A stretch of 64,000 nucleotides of DNA. Origin: Sulfitobacter sp. M05. Lineage in GTDB: Bacteria > Pseudomonadota > Alphaproteobacteria > Rhodobacterales > Rhodobacteraceae. The position numbers and the translations under genes were made by a program. The notes beneath the pieces are model-generated. The model saw nothing but the letters and a program-made list of their open reading frames with translations. It did not search any database and had not been told where the DNA came from. Shown in pieces: positions 7,883 through 16,617 of the stretch. The stretch spans positions 372,001-436,000 of the forward strand of contig NZ_JABEDH010000002.1 of the NCBI RefSeq assembly GCF_029285175.1. Direction: 5' to 3'. Every line of letters begins with the position of its first letter. The first letter of the stretch is position 1.

Positions 7883-9226
7883 CTACTGGGCGTTGCCATT
7901 TCGACCAATCGACAGTTTGCTCTCTTCCAGCATCAAAACCTCGCGCTGCGGGAACGGGATCGAAATGCCGTGTTCCTGAAACGTATCCCACAGGGCCAGA
8001 AACACATTGCCCCGGATGTTGGTCAGCCCGCCGGTCGGATCCTTGATCCAGAAACGCAGAATGTAATCCACACTGCTGTCGCCAAACCCGACAATATGAC
8101 ACACTGGTGGCTTGAACTTCAGCACCCGGTCGACTCCGGCTGCCGCGTCAATCGCCAGTTTGCGCACCTGATGTGGATCATCGCCATAGGCCGTGCCAAA
8201 GTGGATATCGAGCCGTACAAAATCATCGGAATGTGACCAGTTGACCACCTGCCCCGTGATCAAATCCTCGTTCGGGATCAGATATTCCTTACCGTCCCGC
8301 GTGACCACCGAAGCATAGCGTGCGCCCAGTGTCTGGATCCAACCAAAGGTCTCGCCCAGCGAAATCACATCCCCCGGCTTGATCGACTTATCCAGCAGGA
8401 TAATCACCCCCGACACAAGGTTCGACACCACCTTTTGCAGACCGAAACCAAGGCCGACACCAATCGCTCCAGACAGCACCGCCAGCCCGGTCAGATCAAT
8501 ACCAACCGCCTTAACCCCCATGTAAAACGCAATGCCATAGAGCGCCAATTGCACGCCCTTTACGGCCAGCACCTGCATCGACGGGCTGATATCCTCGTTC
8601 TTGCGGATGGTGCTGGCTGTCGCTTTGCTGGCAAACCGCGCCATCATCAACAGCGCACTGATCACCACCAGGGCCGTAATCAACGTCAGGACCGACAGCC
8701 GGAATTCACCCACTTCCAGCGCGATATTATCCAAAAACACCGCAACATCATCCGAGACATTCAGCAGATACAGCGTCGCGTAGATCCACAAGGACCACCT
8801 GACGATCCGCCTGATAAACCGGTCATGCACCAACTGCGCCGCAAAGGCGGTGCCAACCCAAACCGCCGTCAACGTCGCCGCCAACCCAATCAGATAGGAC
8901 CGCGACGGCCAGGTGATATTCTGCATAACAAAATAGACACCGCTGGCCAGCACCGCAAACAGGATCAACCCCAGCCGCTGCTTGAGCTGCACAATGAAAC
9001 GCAGCTGCCATTTGGCCCAGCCCTCGCGCGACCGCACATAACGCTCAAGCAAAAGCACACAGCGCCCGTTCATCAACCACGCCAGCAAGGCCAGACCAAC
9101 AACAATCAACACCTGATTCTGTCGCCACCCGGGTGTCAGCACCCCGATCAGAAACGCGTGAACCGACATCCATGCCCCTTCGAGCGTCGCAAGAAAATCG
9201 GCAAATGGGTCGGTCAGTTCATTCAT
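7883..9226 (-). CDS. MscS-family mechanosensitive ion channel
   Basis: A 447-residue small-conductance mechanosensitive channel of the inner membrane, which opens on hypo-osmotic shock. Several hydrophobic segments precede the pore-lining helix (GAIGVGLGFGLQKVVSNLVSG), followed by the cytoplasmic beta domain (KPGDVISLGETFGWIQ, then LIPNEDLITGQVVNW). This makes it larger than E. coli MscS (286 residues), with extra N-terminal membrane helices as in YnaI/YbdG-like proteins. The ATG at 9226 has AGG seven bases upstream; longer in-frame extensions up to 9361 lack a ribosome site and look non-coding. Confidence 0.88.
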   Translation of the reverse strand: MNELTDPFADFLATLEGAWMSVHAFLIGVLTPGWRQNQVLIVVGLALLAWLMNGRCVLLLERYVRSREGWAKWQLRFIVQLKQRLGLILFAVLASGVYFVMQNITWPSRSYLIGLAATLTAVWVGTAFAAQLVHDRFIRRIVRWSLWIYATLYLLNVSDDVAVFLDNIALEVGEFRLSVLTLITALVVISALLMMARFASKATASTIRKNEDISPSMQVLAVKGVQLALYGIAFYMGVKAVGIDLTGLAVLSGAIGVGLGFGLQKVVSNLVSGVIILLDKSIKPGDVISLGETFGWIQTLGARYASVVTRDGKEYLIPNEDLITGQVVNWSHSDDFVRLDIHFGTAYGDDPHQVRKLAIDAAAGVDRVLKFKPPVCHIVGFGDSSVDYILRFWIKDPTGGLTNIRGNVFLALWDTFQEHGISIPFPQREVLMLEESKLSIGRNGNAQ

Positions 9227-9519
9227 GCACATACCTCGCTGTTCAAAGAGTCGCAGAACCGGACAATCCGTGCAACCCTGCTTGGATCTAGGGGCAGGGC
9301 CCTGGCATTCCACCGCAAAGCGACCAGCGCTTGCAGCGCAGCTGGCAGAGGTGTATTCCACAGTTTATGAAACGGATGATCAACATCGGCGACCGCGCCC
9401 GCCTGCGCGAACGCTTCTTCGGGGCAACCACCACGGTGCTTTCCCGACTATAAGTCCGGCATTGCGACACCCGCCGTCGCACACTGACAGTTTTTCAAAC
9501 CAAATACGGGAGTGGACCC
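9227..9519. other. Intergenic region between mscS and leuC
   Basis: This divergent 293-bp spacer must hold the promoters of mscS (minus) and leuC (plus). A 28-codon reading frame at 9367-9453 is present but has no convincing ribosome site or leucine run. No clear attenuator hairpin with a T-run was seen. Confidence 0.5.
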
Positions 9520-10926
9520 ATGTCCCCCAAGACGCTTTACGATAAAATCTGGGATGCCCATCTGGCCCATGAAGCCGATGATGGCACCTGCCTGCTGTAC
9601 ATCGACCGCCACCTTGTACACGAGGTGACCAGCCCGCAAGCCTTCGAAGGCCTGCGCATGACAGGCCGGACCGTACGCGCACCGGATAAAACCATCGCCG
9701 TGCCGGATCACAACGTGCCCACCACGCTGGACCGCGCCAATGCCGCGACCATGACCGAAGACAGCCGCATTCAGGTCGAAGCCCTCGACAAAAACGCCAA
9801 GGAATTCGGCATCCACTATTACCCTGTTTCCGACGTCCGTCAGGGCATTGTGCATATCGTTGGCCCCGAACAGGGCTGGACACTGCCCGGCATGACCGTG
9901 GTTTGCGGCGACAGCCACACGGCGACCCACGGTGCCTTTGGTGCGCTGGCCCACGGCATCGGCACCTCGGAAGTAGAACATGTTCTGGCGACACAAACGC
10001 TGATTCAGAAGAAATCCAAGAACATGAAAGTCGAAATCACCGGCAAACTGCGCCCCGGCGTCACCGCCAAGGACATCACCATGTCCGTGATCGGCGTGAC
10101 CGGTACCGCTGGCGGCACCGGCTATGTCATCGAATATTGTGGCGAAGCGATCCGCGATCTGTCCATGGAAGGGCGGATGACCGTCTGTAACATGGCGATC
10201 GAAGGCGGCGCACGCGCGGGCCTTATCGCACCGGATGAAAAAACATTCGAATACTGCATGGGCCGTCCGCACGCACCAAAAGGGGCCCAGTGGGAGGCCG
10301 CGATGGACTGGTGGAAAACCCTCTATTCCGACGACGATGCCGCATGGGACGAGGTCATCACCCTCAAGGGCGAAGACATCGCACCGGTTGTGACATGGGG
10401 CACGTCACCCGAAGACGTGCTGCCGATCACCGCAAATGTACCTGCCCCCGACACCTTTGACGGCGGCAAGGTCGAGGCGGCACAGCGTGCGCTTGATTAC
10501 ATGGGCCTGACCGCTGGCACCCCGCTGTCCGACGTTGAAATCGACACAGTGTTCATCGGTTCCTGCACCAATGGCCGGATCGAAGATCTGCGCGCCGCGG
10601 CGGAAATCCTCAAGGGCAAAAAGAAAAAAGACGGCATCCGCGCCATGGTTGTGCCCGGCTCTGGTCTGGTCCGTGCCCAAGCCGAAGAAGAAGGCCTTGC
10701 CGACATCTTCAAAGAGGCCGGTTTTGAATGGCGCCTTGCAGGCTGCTCCATGTGTCTGGCGATGAACCCTGACCAACTGTCAGCGGGCGAACGCTGCGCG
10801 GCGACATCGAACCGCAACTTCGAAGGCCGTCAGGGCCGGGGCGGACGCACACACTTGATGTCACCCGGAATGGCCGCCGCCGCTGCAATCACCGGCAAAC
10901 TGACCGACGTGCGGGATTTGATGTAA
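9520..10926 (+). CDS. leuC: 3-isopropylmalate dehydratase large subunit
   Basis: LeuC with LeuD isomerises 2- to 3-isopropylmalate in leucine synthesis. The 468-residue aconitase-type protein keeps the three [4Fe-4S] ligands: C349 in FIGSCTNGR and C409/C412 in CSMC. Other family segments include VPDHNVPT and [18 protein letters not shown] stands seven bases before the ATG. The partner leuD follows after an unusually long, folded 135-bp spacer, and leuB lies further on after two unrelated genes. Confidence 0.97.
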   Translation: MSPKTLYDKIWDAHLAHEADDGTCLLYIDRHLVHEVTSPQAFEGLRMTGRTVRAPDKTIAVPDHNVPTTLDRANAATMTEDSRIQVEALDKNAKEFGIHYYPVSDVRQGIVHIVGPEQGWTLPGMTVVCGDSHTATHGAFGALAHGIGTSEVEHVLATQTLIQKKSKNMKVEITGKLRPGVTAKDITMSVIGVTGTAGGTGYVIEYCGEAIRDLSMEGRMTVCNMAIEGGARAGLIAPDEKTFEYCMGRPHAPKGAQWEAAMDWWKTLYSDDDAAWDEVITLKGEDIAPVVTWGTSPEDVLPITANVPAPDTFDGGKVEAAQRALDYMGLTAGTPLSDVEIDTVFIGSCTNGRIEDLRAAAEILKGKKKKDGIRAMVVPGSGLVRAQAEEEGLADIFKEAGFEWRLAGCSMCLAMNPDQLSAGERCAATSNRNFEGRQGRGGRTHLMSPGMAAAAAITGKLTDVRDLM

Positions 10927-10934
10927 GGCATGTT

Positions 10935-11005
10935 CCCCCCATGTCACATGCCGCGCTGCGGCGGTGCATGGGGGGTGTACGCAGGGTGTACGCAAGGCAC
11001 CCCCC
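10935..11005 (+). promoter_or_regulatory. Mutually exclusive hairpins in the leuC-leuD spacer
   Basis: Hairpin A pairs CCCCCCATG (10935-10943) with CATGGGGGG (10967-10975) and encloses a smaller GCCGC/GCGGC hairpin (10950-10962). Hairpin B pairs GGGGGGTG (10970-10977) with CACCCCCC (10998-11005). They share the G-run at 10970-10975, so only one can form. A direct repeat GGTGTACGCA also lies in the B loop region. A third small hairpin (ACCACA/TGTGGT, 11025-11039) precedes the leuD ribosome site. No T-run follows, so intrinsic termination is unlikely. Confidence 0.5.
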
Positions 11006-11061
11006 GGAAACATCACCTCACACCACCACATCTTGTGGTTCAAAATTAGGAGTTCATCCAC

Positions 11062-11667
11062 ATGAACAAGTTCGACAAACTGACCGGCATCGCGGCTCCC
11101 ATGCCGCTGATCAATATCGACACCGATATGATCATCCCCAAACAATTCCTTAAAACCATCAAGCGCTCAGGCCTTGGGGTGAACCTGTTTGACGAGATGC
11201 GTTATGACGACGACCGCAACGAAATTCCCGATTTCGTGCTGAACAATGCGCAGTACCGGGATGCACAGATCATTGTCGCCGGCGATAACTTCGGCTGTGG
11301 ATCATCGCGCGAACACGCCCCTTGGGCCATCGCCGACTTTGGCATCACCTGCATCATCTCGACCAGCTTTGCAGATATTTTTTACAATAACTGCTTTAAA
11401 AACGGCATCTTGCCGATCGTCCTCCCACAGGAACAGGTCGACGTTCTGATGAAGGATGCGGAAAAAGGGGCCAACGCCCGGATGGATATCGACCTTGAGG
11501 CACAGACCATCACGACATCAGACGGCGAGGTCTTTTCCTTCGAGATCGACACTTTCAAAAAGCACTGCCTGATGAACGGCCTCGACGACATCGGTCTGAC
11601 CATGGAGAAAGCCGCCTCCATCGACGCTTTCGAAGCCACGGCATCGCAGAGCCGCCCCTGGGTGTGA
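11062..11667 (+). CDS. leuD: 3-isopropylmalate dehydratase small subunit
   Basis: LeuD completes the isopropylmalate isomerase with LeuC. The 201-residue swivel-domain protein has the characteristic [14 protein letters not shown] start, [15 protein letters not shown], and [17 protein letters not shown] segments. AGGAG stands before the ATG. A 135-bp spacer separates it from leuC. Confidence 0.97.
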   Translation: MNKFDKLTGIAAPMPLINIDTDMIIPKQFLKTIKRSGLGVNLFDEMRYDDDRNEIPDFVLNNAQYRDAQIIVAGDNFGCGSSREHAPWAIADFGITCIISTSFADIFYNNCFKNGILPIVLPQEQVDVLMKDAEKGANARMDIDLEAQTITTSDGEVFSFEIDTFKKHCLMNGLDDIGLTMEKAASIDAFEATASQSRPWV

Positions 11668-11971
11668 CAAAGCGTTAAGCAATCAGCGCTAAATTATGTC
11701 ATGTGAAAAACAAAATTTGTGGGTGCCTCTGTGGCACCCACAACATCTTGGGGTCTGCCTATTTTCTGCCCTGAAATAGATGCAAGAACGCACCACCCCC
11801 GCCTTCAAATCGCCTTACCTTTTACAGATCGTTAACCTGTGACTTGAGGATCAAGGCGAAAGAAGGCACAAATTGGGCAGAATTGAGGCAAGCTCTCATC
11901 TCCCTGAGGGCGACAAGTTGGGACAAGACCGCGGCACGTATCGCGTCTGGCCAGTTTGGAAGGGTAAAGTA
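11668..11971. other. Spacer after leuD with an 11-bp hairpin
   Basis: TTGTGGGTGCC (11717-11727) and GGCACCCACAA (11733-11743) form a perfect 11-bp stem with a five-base loop, 50 bases after the leuD stop. It has no T-tail on the plus strand, though an A-rich tract precedes it. It may end or stabilise the leuCD message. No gene was seen in the rest of the spacer. Confidence 0.55.
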
Positions 11972-12814
11972 GTGATTGGACGAATGACAGGCGCGGCAAC
12001 GCGCTGCCTGATGGTGGCCGTGTTGATCGCAACACCGGCTCTTTTGCTGCCCGATGTGGCAAGCGATTCCACGCAAATCACTGTTTTGGTTGCGTTTCTC
12101 GCCGCGTTCCTGACCTTTGTCGAATATAATTCCAACTATCCCAGCATCGTTGAATTTCGCGACGCACCGCCGTTTAACCGGCTCCGATTTACTGCTCTGG
12201 CCGTCTCTGTCCTGCTGATCAGCCTGATCCTCAGAGGCCAGACTGAACCGTCCTTGCTGACTTCGGGCCTGACCTCTGCCGGTGTAATCCTCGGCAATGC
12301 CGTCGACTTCCCCTACTCCCCTGTCCGCCTTATAGTATTGATGCTGCCCACCGATTCCGATCCGGCGCTGGTGTCATTCGTGCGCACCGCAGCCGGCATT
12401 GCCTATGTCGTTTCAGTGATTTCAATGCTGGTCTTTTTCGCCACGGTCCGCATGCTGGGCTGGCCGGCCCGCCATGGCGCATTTAACGTTTGGGTGAACC
12501 TGCCCCTGTTTGATCCGACAACCGGCGGCGATGTTGTCGAACGCCTGCAACGGGACGCGCGCATCAACATCGTTCTGGGTTTCCTGCTGCCGTTTGTCAT
12601 TCCCGCAGTGGTCAAGGCAATGGCCGATCTGATAGGCACAGTATCACTAGAGAACCCGCAAACCATCATCTGGACCTTCAGCGCATGGGCCTTTCTACCC
12701 GCAAGTATGATCATGCGCGGCATCGCGATGCACCGTGTCGCCGAAATGATCGGGGAAAAGCGCCGCCGCACCTATGCCAGCGCCGAAGCCGAAGACGGTT
12801 TTCAAGCGGCCTGA
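11972..12814 (+). CDS. Uncharacterised multi-pass membrane protein
   Basis: The family is not recognised. The 280 residues hold about five or six hydrophobic segments (for example LMVAVLIATPALLL, LTALAVSVLLISLIL-like, and VVSVISMLVFFATV) with a charged C-terminal tail, so it should sit in the inner membrane. A GTG at 11972 with AAGGG seven bases upstream is the best start; an ATG at 11984 is the alternative. The end overlaps the likely start of the following EEP-family gene (CTGA at 12811-12814), so the two may form an operon and act together. Composition is like that of its neighbours. Confidence 0.65.
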   Translation: MIGRMTGAATRCLMVAVLIATPALLLPDVASDSTQITVLVAFLAAFLTFVEYNSNYPSIVEFRDAPPFNRLRFTALAVSVLLISLILRGQTEPSLLTSGLTSAGVILGNAVDFPYSPVRLIVLMLPTDSDPALVSFVRTAAGIAYVVSVISMLVFFATVRMLGWPARHGAFNVWVNLPLFDPTTGGDVVERLQRDARINIVLGFLLPFVIPAVVKAMADLIGTVSLENPQTIIWTFSAWAFLPASMIMRGIAMHRVAEMIGEKRRRTYASAEAEDGFQAA

Positions 12815-13785
12815 TCGCCCTTTGGTTTGGCCTGTTTGCCAGCCTCTGTTCCGCTGAAACCCTACGTGTCGCAACCTATAACACCGAACTGTCGCGCAAA
12901 GGCCCCGGCCTCCTGCTACGCGATGTGGCTGCCGGAAAAGACCCGCAACTGCTTGCCGTCTTCGCTCAGATTACTGCCGCCAAACCCGACATAATTGCCC
13001 TGCAAGGCATCGACTATGACCTGCAAAACCAGGCGCTGGCAGCCCTTGCCGATACGCTGGATTACCCCTTTTATTTCGCCGCCCCGCCAAATGCCGGCCT
13101 GATGAGCGCGCTTGATCTGGATGGCAACGGACAGTTGGGCGACGCGGCCGACGCACAAGGCTATGGCAGGTTCTACGGTCAAGGCAGCATGGCGATACTG
13201 TCGAAATATCCGATACTTAGAGAGGCGGTTCAGGATTTCACTCCCCTGCTGTGGCGCGACCTGCCCAATGCACTGCTGCCGCAAACCAACGGCACGCCCT
13301 TTCCCAGCGCCGCGGCGCAGGCGGTTCAGCGGCTGTCATCACATGGCCATTGGGTGGTGCCCATCCAACACCCCACTTTTGGCCGCATAACCATCCTGAC
13401 ATATCACGCAACTCCGCCAGTCTTTGACGGCCCCGAGGACCGCAATGGCAAGCGCAACCATGATGAAACGGCGTTCTGGACGCAGTATCTCAACGGGGCA
13501 TTTGACCCACCAGCGCCCGCCAATTCGTTTATTCTCTTGGGTGATGCCAATCTTGACCCAAACGCTGGCGACGGCCTTGGCCGGGCGATGACAAACCTGC
13601 TGGCTGATCCGCGCCTGCAAGACCCCTTGCCGGACCAACCCACCGTCACTTTCGCGCAAACCGGACCGTTGCGCGTCGACTATGTTTTGCCCTCTGCCGA
13701 CTGGCGGGTGACGGCCGCGCAGGTCACCCCGCCAACCCCCACGGCCAGCCGCCATTCCCTTGTCTGGGTTGACCTCACACGCTAG
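12811..13785 (+). CDS. Exported endonuclease/exonuclease/phosphatase-family protein
   Basis: The EEP fold is visible from LRVATYNTELS through ALQGIDYD (metal-binding Asn and Glu/Asp positions), GQGSMAILSKYPI, LLGDANLDP and the final SRHSLVWVD histidine. Such enzymes cleave phosphodiesters in DNA, lipids or small molecules; the substrate here is unknown. A hydrophobic stretch ending LCSAETL looks like a signal peptide, so the protein is probably periplasmic or secreted. The start is uncertain. There is no in-frame ATG, GTG or TTG between 12688 and the signal peptide, only an ATG at 12685 deep inside the upstream gene and a CTG at 12811 overlapping its stop. Confidence 0.72.
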   Translation: MIALWFGLFASLCSAETLRVATYNTELSRKGPGLLLRDVAAGKDPQLLAVFAQITAAKPDIIALQGIDYDLQNQALAALADTLDYPFYFAAPPNAGLMSALDLDGNGQLGDAADAQGYGRFYGQGSMAILSKYPILREAVQDFTPLLWRDLPNALLPQTNGTPFPSAAAQAVQRLSSHGHWVVPIQHPTFGRITILTYHATPPVFDGPEDRNGKRNHDETAFWTQYLNGAFDPPAPANSFILLGDANLDPNAGDGLGRAMTNLLADPRLQDPLPDQPTVTFAQTGPLRVDYVLPSADWRVTAAQVTPPTPTASRHSLVWVDLTR

Positions 13786-13851
13786 CCGTTCTTGACCCCT
13801 CGCCCCCATCGCGCTACGCCCCGCTAAACAGTTTATTTCAAGGAGCGTCCC

Positions 13852-14958
13852 ATGGCCAACCCATCCCTTCTTATCCTTGCCGGCGACGGCATCGGCCCCG
13901 AGGTCATGGGCCAGGTAACCCGCATCATCGACTGGTTCGGTGCCAAGCGCGATTTGCCCTTTGACGTGGAACACGACCTTGTCGGCGGTGCCGCCTATGA
14001 CAAACACGGCACGCCCCTGCATGACGACACAATGGCGCGCGCGTTGGAAGTAGACGCTGTTCTGCTTGGTGCCGTCGGTGGCCCGAAATACGATGACCTT
14101 GATTTCAGCGTAAAGCCAGAGCGCGGCCTGCTGCGCCTGCGCAAGGAAATGGACCTGTTTTCAAACTTGCGTCCGGCCCAGTGCTTTGACGCGCTGGCCG
14201 ATTTCTCCTCGCTCAAGCCCGAACTGGTTGCCGGTCTGGACATCATGATTGTGCGCGAACTGACATCCGGCGTTTACTTTGGCGAGCCCCGCGGCATCAT
14301 CGAAGAAGGCAACGAACGTGTTGGCATCAACACCCAGCGCTACACCGAATCCGAGATCGACCGCGTTGCGCGTTCAGCCTTTGAACTGGCCCGCCGCCGC
14401 GGCAACAAAGTCTGTTCGATGGAAAAAGCCAACGTAATGGAATCCGGCATCCTGTGGCGTGAAGTCGTGCAAAAGGTCCACGACGAAGATTACCCAGATG
14501 TCGAACTGTCGCACATGTATGCCGACAATGGCGCGATGCAGCTTGTGCGCGCGCCCAAACAGTTCGACGTGATCGTTACCGACAACCTGTTTGGCGACAT
14601 CCTGTCCGATTGTGCTGCGATGCTGACCGGTTCGCTGGGTATGCTGCCCTCTGCTTCATTGGGTGCGCCCAATGACGCTGGTCGCCCCAAAGCAATGTAC
14701 GAACCGGTACACGGCTCCGCCCCCGACATCACCGGTCAGGGCAAGGCCAACCCGATTGCCTGTATCCTCAGCTTTGCCATGGCGCTGCGCTATTCTTTTG
14801 ATGAAGGGGAAGAAGCCACACGTCTGGAGAAGGCAGTAGAGAAAGTTCTTGCTGATGGTGCGCGCACCGCTGATCTGATGGGCCCCGAAGGCGGCACACC
14901 AATCAGCACCACAGAAATGGGCGACCTGATCCTTGGCGCGCTTGACGCCAGCCTGTAA
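13852..14958 (+). CDS. leuB: 3-isopropylmalate dehydrogenase
   Basis: LeuB oxidatively decarboxylates 3-isopropylmalate with NAD+. The 368-residue protein shows [12 protein letters not shown] at the start, [29 protein letters not shown], and the NAD-side segments [26 protein letters not shown] lies just before the ATG. It is separated from leuCD by two unrelated genes but is on the same strand. Confidence 0.97.
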   Translation: MANPSLLILAGDGIGPEVMGQVTRIIDWFGAKRDLPFDVEHDLVGGAAYDKHGTPLHDDTMARALEVDAVLLGAVGGPKYDDLDFSVKPERGLLRLRKEMDLFSNLRPAQCFDALADFSSLKPELVAGLDIMIVRELTSGVYFGEPRGIIEEGNERVGINTQRYTESEIDRVARSAFELARRRGNKVCSMEKANVMESGILWREVVQKVHDEDYPDVELSHMYADNGAMQLVRAPKQFDVIVTDNLFGDILSDCAAMLTGSLGMLPSASLGAPNDAGRPKAMYEPVHGSAPDITGQGKANPIACILSFAMALRYSFDEGEEATRLEKAVEKVLADGARTADLMGPEGGTPISTTEMGDLILGALDASL

Positions 14959-14983
14959 GAACCACGCGTAAACAACCACATGA

Positions 14984-15015
14984 CAGCCCGCCGGTCTTCT
15001 TTGATCTGCGGGCTG
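14984..15015 (+). terminator. Probable weak terminator after leuB
   Basis: CAGCCCGC (14984-14991) and GCGGGCTG (15008-15015) form an 8-bp stem with a 16-base loop, followed by TTTGCG, 26 bases after the leuB stop. The T-run is short. Confidence 0.5.
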
Positions 15016-15089
15016 TTTGCGTTAACATCTTGGCTTGACATCCCCCCCCGGTTTTCCGCAGGATCGCGCTTCGCAACCGGAGGCACCTT

Positions 15090-16577
15090 ATGACCCATAT
15101 CCTTGCTATTGACCAAGGCACAACATCCTCGCGTGCGCTGGTTTTTGATGCAAACATCAAGGTTGCCGCCACCGCCCAGCAGGAATTCCCCCAGCATTTT
15201 CCACAGAGCGGCTGGGTTGAACATGATCCGCGCGACCTATGGAACACCACGGTGCAGACCTGTCGCGATGCAATTGCCAAGGCCGGCCTGAACGCCGCTG
15301 ATATCACTGCCATCGGCATCACCAACCAGCGTGAAACAACCGTCGTCTGGGACGCAAAAACCGGTGATCCGGTCTATAATGCCATCGTGTGGCAGGACCG
15401 CCGCACCGCCGATTACTGCCGGTCTCTGCGCGACGCAGGGCATGACACAATGATCACTGCCAAGACCGGATTGCTGGCCGATCCCTATTTCTCCGGGACC
15501 AAGCTTAAGTGGGTTTTGGACAACGTCGAAGGGGCCCGCGAGCGCGCCCAAAAGGGCGAACTTCTGTTTGGCACTGTCGACAGCTTTCTGATCTGGAAGC
15601 TGACCAATGGTGCCGCCCATGTCACCGATGCCACCAATGCCGCGCGCACACTGCTTTATGACATCCACAAGGGCCGGTGGAGCCAGACCATCTGTGATTT
15701 GTTCAACATCCCGATGCAGATGCTGCCCGAGGTAAAAGACTGCGAAGCCGATTTCGGCACCACCGCACCGGAACACATCGGGGCCGCCCTGCCTATTCTC
15801 GGTGTTGCGGGGGATCAGCAGGCCGCCGCCATCGGGCAGGCCTGTTTCAAACCCGGCATGTTGAAATCAACCTATGGCACCGGCTGTTTTGCCCTGTTGA
15901 ACACCGGCGACACGCCTGTGACTTCCTCCAATCGACTGTTGACCACTATTGCCTATCAACTGGATGGCAAGCCGACCTATGCGTTGGAAGGATCTATCTT
16001 TGTCGCCGGTGCCGTGGTGCAATGGCTGCGTGACGGGTTGCAGATCATCAACACCGCAGCCGAGACCCAAGACCTTGCCGCCAGTGCCGACCCGCAGCAA
16101 AACGTCATCATCGTGCCGGCCTTTACCGGCCTTGGTGCGCCCTATTGGAATGCCGAATGTCGCGGTGCGGTTTACGGGCTGTCACGCAATAGCGGCCCTG
16201 CGGAATTCGCCCGCGCAGCCCTTGAAAGCGTTGGGTTCCAAACCCGCGATTTGCTGGAGGCGATGCGCGCTGATTGGCAGGGACACGGTGCCGATGCCAC
16301 CTTGCGCGTTGACGGCGGCATGTCGGCCAGCAACCCCGCAATGCAATTCCTCGCAGACATCATCGACGCCCCCGTGGACCGCCCGCAGGTGTTGGAGACA
16401 ACCGCAATGGGTGCGGCATGGCTGGCGGGTCAACGGGCCGGACTTTACCCTGACATGCAGGGTTTTGCTGAAAACTGGGCGGTGGAAAGAACCTTTCGCC
16501 CTGACATGAGCGATGCGGTGCGTACCCAGCGGTACGACGTCTGGAAACGCGCGGTTCAAGCAACAATGGCGGTCTAA
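15090..16577 (+). CDS. glpK: Glycerol kinase
   Basis: GlpK phosphorylates glycerol to sn-glycerol 3-phosphate. The 495-residue FGGY kinase opens with the phosphate-1 loop [12 protein letters not shown] and continues with [34 protein letters not shown] and [15 protein letters not shown], all standard for GlpK. GGAGG stands close before the ATG. No glycerol transporter or glpD is nearby, so it appears to be a single-gene unit. The downstream neighbour is convergent. Confidence 0.96.
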   Translation: MTHILAIDQGTTSSRALVFDANIKVAATAQQEFPQHFPQSGWVEHDPRDLWNTTVQTCRDAIAKAGLNAADITAIGITNQRETTVVWDAKTGDPVYNAIVWQDRRTADYCRSLRDAGHDTMITAKTGLLADPYFSGTKLKWVLDNVEGARERAQKGELLFGTVDSFLIWKLTNGAAHVTDATNAARTLLYDIHKGRWSQTICDLFNIPMQMLPEVKDCEADFGTTAPEHIGAALPILGVAGDQQAAAIGQACFKPGMLKSTYGTGCFALLNTGDTPVTSSNRLLTTIAYQLDGKPTYALEGSIFVAGAVVQWLRDGLQIINTAAETQDLAASADPQQNVIIVPAFTGLGAPYWNAECRGAVYGLSRNSGPAEFARAALESVGFQTRDLLEAMRADWQGHGADATLRVDGGMSASNPAMQFLADIIDAPVDRPQVLETTAMGAAWLAGQRAGLYPDMQGFAENWAVERTFRPDMSDAVRTQRYDVWKRAVQATMAV

Positions 16578-16579
16578 CC

Positions 16580-16603
16580 GTGCCGGGTTGGGTTGCCCGG
16601 CAC
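16580..16603. terminator. Hairpin between convergent glpK and the RTX gene
   Basis: GTGCCGGG (16580-16587) and CCCGGCAC (16596-16603) form a perfect 8-bp stem directly after the glpK stop and just outside the stop of the convergent RTX gene. There is no T-run on either side, so efficiency is uncertain. Confidence 0.45.
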
Positions 16604-16617
16604 ATGGGTGGTGGGGC

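Noticed and set aside
9227..9361. N-terminal extension of the MscS channel by 45 codons.
   Set aside because: The segment is rich in Cys, Pro and Gly without membrane or signal character, and a better ribosome site precedes the ATG at 9226.
9367..9453. A 28-codon frame upstream of leuC, considered as a leucine leader peptide.
   Set aside because: It has only three dispersed leucines, no adjacent terminator hairpin with a T-run, and a ribosome-site candidate 15 bases away.
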